Below are positions 60,034-64,000 of a DNA stretch of 64,000 nt, piece after piece. The notes beneath the pieces were generated by a model that saw only the letters and a program-made list of their open reading frames with translations, was not told where the DNA came from and searched no databases. Each line of letters opens with the position of its first letter. Positions within the stretch are counted from its first letter, which is position 1. Source of the stretch: Paenibacillus apiarius (lineage in GTDB: Bacteria > Bacillota > Bacilli > Paenibacillales > Paenibacillaceae); assembly GCF_017052585.1 (NCBI RefSeq), contig NZ_JAFFHZ010000001.1:1240001-1304000 (forward strand). The letters are read 5' to 3'. A program made the position numbers and the translations under genes.

Positions 60034-60705
60034 TCACCAATCGATTTCATCGATACTGGTGCGTATGAGCGCGTAGCGACAAACTCTGCTCCCTCTGCCG
60101 ACAAGCGGCTTCAGCCAGCCCTTTGCGCAAAGGGAATGCAAATGACGCACGGCCGCACGGTGATTTACTCCTAACTGTGCCTCAACGTCCTTTGGGCGAA
60201 GCGGACTCGCCAAGCGGAAGGCAAGCAGGATGACTTCTCTCTCCGCGAGAGTTCTCGTGTCCACAGGCGCCCGCCCGGGCTGATAACGGCTCAACAACAT
60301 CCGCAGCAAGGTGATGCATAACTCGGGTCGCTACGCCACGTCATCATAGGCGAAGGAGACAACGCGGAATCCCAACCCCTGCAAAAACGTGTCTCGATTC
60401 AACTCCTCGCAGTACTTCTTGCGGTCCATATCCCGCACATGTGAACCGTATCCTTTAATCTCCCATATCACCTTCACATGACCCGGCAGCCAGGCAAAGT
60501 CAGCAAAATAAGATCTCCCCCTCCAATCCATCACCTCATATTCCGGATGTAAATAATCGAAATTCCCCAAGAGCGGCCACCAGACGTTGCGCAAAAACAG
60601 CACTTCTCCGTGCTGATGCCCCCGCTCCAGCCGTCCTTTCCGTTCTCCCGACCTCCGTTCGAGATGGGAATGAATCCATTCCGCATGAGCAGCTTCATAT
60701 TCCAC
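60034..60705 (-). pseudogene. Endonuclease-like protein with C-terminal HTH, interrupted by one in-frame UAG
   Basis: A single frame of 223 codons is broken only by TAG at 60331-60333. Residues 1-124 resemble a DUF559-like, PD-(D/E)XK nuclease domain: YFADFAWLPGHVKVIWEIKG carries the Asp and ExK of the core, after a helical MEYEAAHAEWIHSHLERRSG. After the stop the same frame continues RPELCIT and then a winged-helix-like domain (LRPKDVEAQLGVNHRAAVRH). TAG could come from CAG by one change. Either the gene has a nonsense mutation, or a nuclease domain alone is made. The CDS order and frame identity are directly visible. Confidence 0.65.
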
Positions 60706-60728
60706 GCTGCCAACACCTCCCCCTTCAA

Positions 60729-60773
60729 CAAAAAAGAACGCCCCGCTCCATCGGGTGATGGATAGGGACGTTC
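60729..60773 (-). terminator. Terminator of the adenine deaminase gene
   Basis: GAACGTCCC pairs with GGGGCGTTC with one mismatch, with an inner CCATC/GATGG stem, followed on the minus strand by TTTTTTG. Confidence 0.7.
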
Positions 60774-60831
60774 TTCGCCACTTTAATTCGATTATAGCCC
60801 AAGCCCACTGGAATCTCCAGACATAAGCTTG

Positions 60832-62670
60832 TTAAACATATTGCTCATCATCCACAAACAGCGGCACTTCGACAAACCCTTGCTCCGTCGTCTTGATAAG
60901 CCCTATATCTGACAGCCGCAGCTCGGGAACCACGATTAGCGCAAGCAATGAGAGCGTCATGAACGCATAGTTCATCGTGCAGCCAGCTTCATACAAAGCT
61001 TCGCTGATGGCGCGGGACTGCTCGGCAACCTCTTCGAACGGCGCGTTCGACATCAGCCCCGCTACCGGAAGCGGCAGCTTGACGACCTTGTCCGCTGTCA
61101 CGACAGCGATACCGCCTTGCATATCGGCGACGACGTTGGCTGCTTGGGCCATCAGCGCATCCGAATTCCCGATTACCATCACATTGTGGCAATCGTGAGC
61201 CACTGTCGTCGCAATCGCCGCCGGCACGTTGAAGCCGACGTCGGACACGAGGCCAAGCGCTTGATTGCCTGTGCCTTTATGGCGCTCAATGACTGCGATT
61301 TTGCACAAGCCATCCTCCACGTTTAGCGCAATGCTTCCGTCCTCAATGCGTACGGATACGAGCTGCTCCTTCGTATCGACGTGGTTCTCCCGCACTTGGA
61401 TCGCTCTTGCCGTCCGCTCTCCCGATTGCACCGGCGCTTGAATAACGAAGTCTTCCGGCCGTACTTCCCGGGTAAGGTGAACCGAATGGATCGCTTCCTC
61501 CGGATACGTGAATTCCGGCAGCTCGACGACCATGCGGCCATGCTCCGCTACGACTTGTCCGGCAGCAATCGTCATGACGACATTGACATCGGCCAGATTG
61601 CCATCCAGGATAATGATGTCGGCGCACGAAGCAGGGGTAATCGTGCCGACATCGCGGGCAACTCCGAAGCGCTCGGCGGTGTTGATCGTCGCCATTTGGA
61701 ACGCCGTCACCGGACGGACGCCTTGCGCGATCGCATGCCGCACGACAAAATCCATATGGCCTTCGTCCACCAGCGATTCAGGGCTGCGGTCATCCGTCAC
61801 CAGGATCATGCGGCGTGTATCGATACCGTGATCGGTATGAGCCTTAATCGATTCGGCCACATCATGCCATGCCGAACCGCGTCGCATCTTCGCATAGATG
61901 CCCCGGCGCACGCGCTCGATGACATCCTCCGCCTTGACGCTCTCGTGACAGCCGGAAATGCCGCTGGCCGCATAGGCGGATATTCTCCAGTCGTCAACCG
62001 GCCATGTGTAATGCCCGTCGGCGACTCTTCCCGCACGCAAGGTGGCTTGAATTTCCCCGATCATTTTTTCGTCGCCGAACACGACACCCGGGAAATTCAT
62101 CACTTCGCCCAGCGCAATCATATCGGGTCCCCAGGTGAAGGCTTCCGCCACTTCCTCTGGACCGATCGAGGCCCCGCTTGTCTCCAGCTCCGGCCCTGTC
62201 GACGGCACGCAGGAAGCCACCTGCATATATGCCGCAAGCGGTGTTTCTCTCGCTTCGTCGAGCATGAGCCGGAGGCCGGGCAGCCCGAGCACATTCGTAA
62301 TTTCATGGGCGTCAAAGAAGCCGCCGGTCGTCCCCTTGACGAGCACCGCTCTCGCGAATTGCGTCGGAGTGATCTGGCTGCTCTCGATATGGCAATGCCC
62401 ATCCAGCAATCCCGGCGCTACATAACGTCCGCCCGCGTCGATTACCTTCGTGTCGTCTCCAATCATATGGCTTGCATCCTTGCCTACGAAAGCAATGCGT
62501 GTTCCCTGCACACCGATGGAAATATCGTCCTGAATCTCTCCGGAACAAACATTGACCAATTTTGCATGTAGAATAACGAGTGTAGCCTTCATATCTCCGC
62601 GCGCGGTTGCGACCAGATCAGGCACGCAATCAGCAAGATGCGGTCTGGCAAAACGTTGTGGTGATTCCAT
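60832..62670 (-). CDS. ade: Adenine deaminase
   Basis: A 612-residue amidohydrolase that converts adenine to hypoxanthine in purine salvage. The metal-binding start is VAPGLLDGHCHIESS (HxH), followed by FFDAHEITNVLG, GEVMNFPGVVFGD, AASGISGCHES, and the DDRSPESLVDEGHMDFVVR motif; the C-terminal half includes GLVSDVGFNVPAAIATTVAH and TVAHDCHNVMVIG. GAGGAGG lies 11 bases before the ATG at 62670; the frame is open to 62751 but the extra residues overlap the previous gene's terminator region. No purine riboswitch is visible in the short upstream gap. Confidence 0.94.
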   Translation of the reverse strand: MESPQRFARPHLADCVPDLVATARGDMKATLVILHAKLVNVCSGEIQDDISIGVQGTRIAFVGKDASHMIGDDTKVIDAGGRYVAPGLLDGHCHIESSQITPTQFARAVLVKGTTGGFFDAHEITNVLGLPGLRLMLDEARETPLAAYMQVASCVPSTGPELETSGASIGPEEVAEAFTWGPDMIALGEVMNFPGVVFGDEKMIGEIQATLRAGRVADGHYTWPVDDWRISAYAASGISGCHESVKAEDVIERVRRGIYAKMRRGSAWHDVAESIKAHTDHGIDTRRMILVTDDRSPESLVDEGHMDFVVRHAIAQGVRPVTAFQMATINTAERFGVARDVGTITPASCADIIILDGNLADVNVVMTIAAGQVVAEHGRMVVELPEFTYPEEAIHSVHLTREVRPEDFVIQAPVQSGERTARAIQVRENHVDTKEQLVSVRIEDGSIALNVEDGLCKIAVIERHKGTGNQALGLVSDVGFNVPAAIATTVAHDCHNVMVIGNSDALMAQAANVVADMQGGIAVVTADKVVKLPLPVAGLMSNAPFEEVAEQSRAISEALYEAGCTMNYAFMTLSLLALIVVPELRLSDIGLIKTTEQGFVEVPLFVDDEQYV

Positions 62671-62754
62671 GATAGTATAGTCCTCCTCGTTGTTGAGTAA
62701 AGCGAACGTGAATATATTGCACGGGTGGGAAGTATGTGCGCAACAATACAATCT

Positions 62755-63999
62755 CTATTGTTCCACAAACATGTCGAACAGCTTCTGCAACAGCACAAAT
62801 GTCTGCTCATATGTAAGCAATCCGTCTGGATCGAACTTCTGCTCCCCCACTCCAGTCAATAGCGATAGGCTAACTGCTTTATACACGTAGTCCTTCGCCC
62901 ACGGGGCAATATTCGCATCGTCGGCAAAAGTCGCCTTTGCCGTATCTAAAACGGAGGCTCCGCTCCCGGTCCGCTCCGTTAATGTCGTATGCAAATGAAG
63001 GAGCAATGCCGCAGCCTGCTGGCGCGTGATGTTGTCAAATGGCGAAAACATATCGTTGGATGTCCCGCCGATGAGCCCATTGGCGTATGCCTTTGATATT
63101 TCTATGCTGCTTATATCTTTGAAGGGCGATTGGCCCTCGGCAAGTGATTCACCTAAAATATTTTCGCACAGGCGCACAGCCAACTCCGTAAAGCCGATCC
63201 TCGTAATGGGCGCCTGATACGATTGGTCATATTGATACGGGACGATGCCGTTGCTCTTCGCCCTCCGATAGTCGGGCAAGGCCCACGGACTGACCCTATC
63301 GCCGCTGCCAGGCTGCTCGACATCAATTAATATCGTGTCGTAGCTTTGAAAATAATTTTTGACGCCTAGCAGCGTTTGGCCGGGCTTCAGCCCCGTAATA
63401 TAGCCTTCGGCATCAACTAAGGCGACCTCTGGATCGGCCATTTCGAATTGAACATCCGCAGCCTGCAGATGAGTGGACGTCGTTCGAGTATTAAGCTTTA
63501 TTTTTTCTCCCTGCGCAAGGCGAAGCGATGACGCCCTTAACGTTACTTCCGGAATCATATCGAAAAAGACCGTGTCATATTCGATGTCCACAGCTTGGCC
63601 TGCTTTGTCGTATACACCGCTCACCTCTACATGAAAAACATCATCTTCATGGAACCGTTCTATGCCATCCGGTCTGAAGATGATGGTAAACGGCACCCCA
63701 TAAGGGCCTGTTTCTACATTAAAGTATTTCCCATTCTTATTCGTATCCTTGTTATCGAAAACCCATTGCTTCCCGTCACGCGTTCTCGTCAATGTGACTT
63801 GAATGCGATCCGTTCGGGTCCGATCATATCGCTCAACGTTAAGGGAGAAAGACCACGGATCGTCTGGCGCAAACATTTCTTCGGGAAACAAGCCTTGGGA
63901 AGGCCAGCTTATGTAATCGTATTTCACTTCTTCCGCACGGTCCTTATTGACCGCATACATCGAAGAATAAGGGACTCCTTCTGCAGAGAACACGATGCC
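62755..63999 (-). CDS. CAP-domain surface protein with SLH repeats, 5' part outside the window
   Basis: The frame is open to the right edge, so this is the C-terminal 415 residues. It begins inside a CAP/SCP domain (IVFSAEGVPYSSMYAVNKDR and YDYISWPSQGLFPEEMFAPD), continues with strand-rich domains and a Big_2-like domain (VALVDAEGYITGLKPGQTLL), and ends in two SLH-type units (FTELAVRLCENILGESLAEG; ISKAYANGLIGGTSNDMFSP; AKDYVYKAVSLSLLTGVGEQ). SLH units bind pyruvylated cell-wall polymers, so the protein is cell-surface attached. The stop lies 84 bp before ade on the same strand. Confidence 0.85.
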   Translation of the reverse strand, partial: GIVFSAEGVPYSSMYAVNKDRAEEVKYDYISWPSQGLFPEEMFAPDDPWSFSLNVERYDRTRTDRIQVTLTRTRDGKQWVFDNKDTNKNGKYFNVETGPYGVPFTIIFRPDGIERFHEDDVFHVEVSGVYDKAGQAVDIEYDTVFFDMIPEVTLRASSLRLAQGEKIKLNTRTTSTHLQAADVQFEMADPEVALVDAEGYITGLKPGQTLLGVKNYFQSYDTILIDVEQPGSGDRVSPWALPDYRRAKSNGIVPYQYDQSYQAPITRIGFTELAVRLCENILGESLAEGQSPFKDISSIEISKAYANGLIGGTSNDMFSPFDNITRQQAAALLLHLHTTLTERTGSGASVLDTAKATFADDANIAPWAKDYVYKAVSLSLLTGVGEQKFDPDGLLTYEQTFVLLQKLFDMFVEQ

Positions 64000-64000
64000 G

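Noticed and set aside
62671-62754. Possible purine riboswitch before adenine deaminase
   Set aside because: The gap is only 84 bp and lacks the conserved three-way junction loops.
1-64000. CRISPR arrays, rRNA genes, phage structural genes
   Set aside because: No regularly spaced identical repeats, no rRNA-like sequence and no capsid, tail or terminase genes were seen.

Overview
The window looks like chromosomal DNA of a spore-forming Firmicute, most likely a Paenibacillus or close relative. The grounds are a GC content near 50 percent by eye, strong AGGAGG ribosome sites with many TTG and GTG starts, small sporulation genes (cmpA, a YjcZ-like peptide), an S-layer-homology protein, LplB/LplC-type sugar transporters with a membrane-anchored AraC regulator, and the Bacillales gene order ydcC-alr-ndoAI-ndoA followed by tex, cmpA and a SprT gene. 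I cannot name the species. Layout, left part: 1-7 kb holds the 3' end of a nucleoside transporter, a chemoreceptor, a cation/proton antiporter, a frameshifted AraC gene and a GDSL hydrolase. 6.9-10.5 kb is a metal-homeostasis pair: a P1B-4 metal-export ATPase and a divergent Nramp manganese importer (mntH), sharing a 330-bp control region with a MntR-type box, Fur/PerR-like boxes and a perfect hairpin. 10.5-15.1 kb has a PadR / HAAS-DUF4097 envelope-stress-type operon, a YwaF-type membrane protein and an MFS permease. 15.5-20.2 kb is a sugar ABC importer (lipoprotein, two permeases) plus a lipoprotein of unknown function; between the binding protein and the first permease lies a 200-bp multi-hairpin element bounded by 16-bp direct repeats. 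20.3-23.5 kb has cell-wall genes (polysaccharide deacetylase, L,D-transpeptidase), a 5'-truncated ROK gene and a YjcZ-like sporulation peptide. About 24-30.6 kb is an accessory zone: IS3-family debris, a secreted protein, a HicAB toxin-antitoxin pair with a recognisable operator, a decayed tyrosine integrase abutting a tRNA-Leu, and, between two nearly identical tRNA-Leu plus terminator copies, a chimeric flagellin whose variable middle is replaced by seven repeats that look like a seven-bladed beta-propeller. This flagellin is the most striking object in the window. 30.6-40.6 kb: tRNA-Lys and tRNA-Glu, mgtE, then a glycan-use locus (GH29 alpha-L-fucosidase, binding lipoprotein, two permeases, AraC-type regulator with a cre-like site), then tRNA-Ser and tRNA-Asn. 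41-50.9 kb is conserved core: a uroporphyrinogen-III synthase, SprT, cmpA, tex, the MazEF-type pair ndoAI/ndoA, alr, a GerS/YdcC lipoprotein, and a PdaA-like deacetylase overlapping a YkoP-like gene. 51-53.4 kb is a cluster of broken genes (TetR without its helix-turn-helix, an ABC permease without its ATPase, fragments of a retropepsin-like and a DUF3471 protein). 53.5-64 kb has a beta-lactamase-fold hydrolase, a trypsin-like protease, an acetyltransferase, an MFS/MarR pair with a perfect palindromic operator, an intact IS1182-type element sitting inside what looks like an older palindromic element, an endonuclease-like gene interrupted by a single in-frame UAG, adenine deaminase, and the 3' part of a CAP/SLH surface protein that runs off the window.
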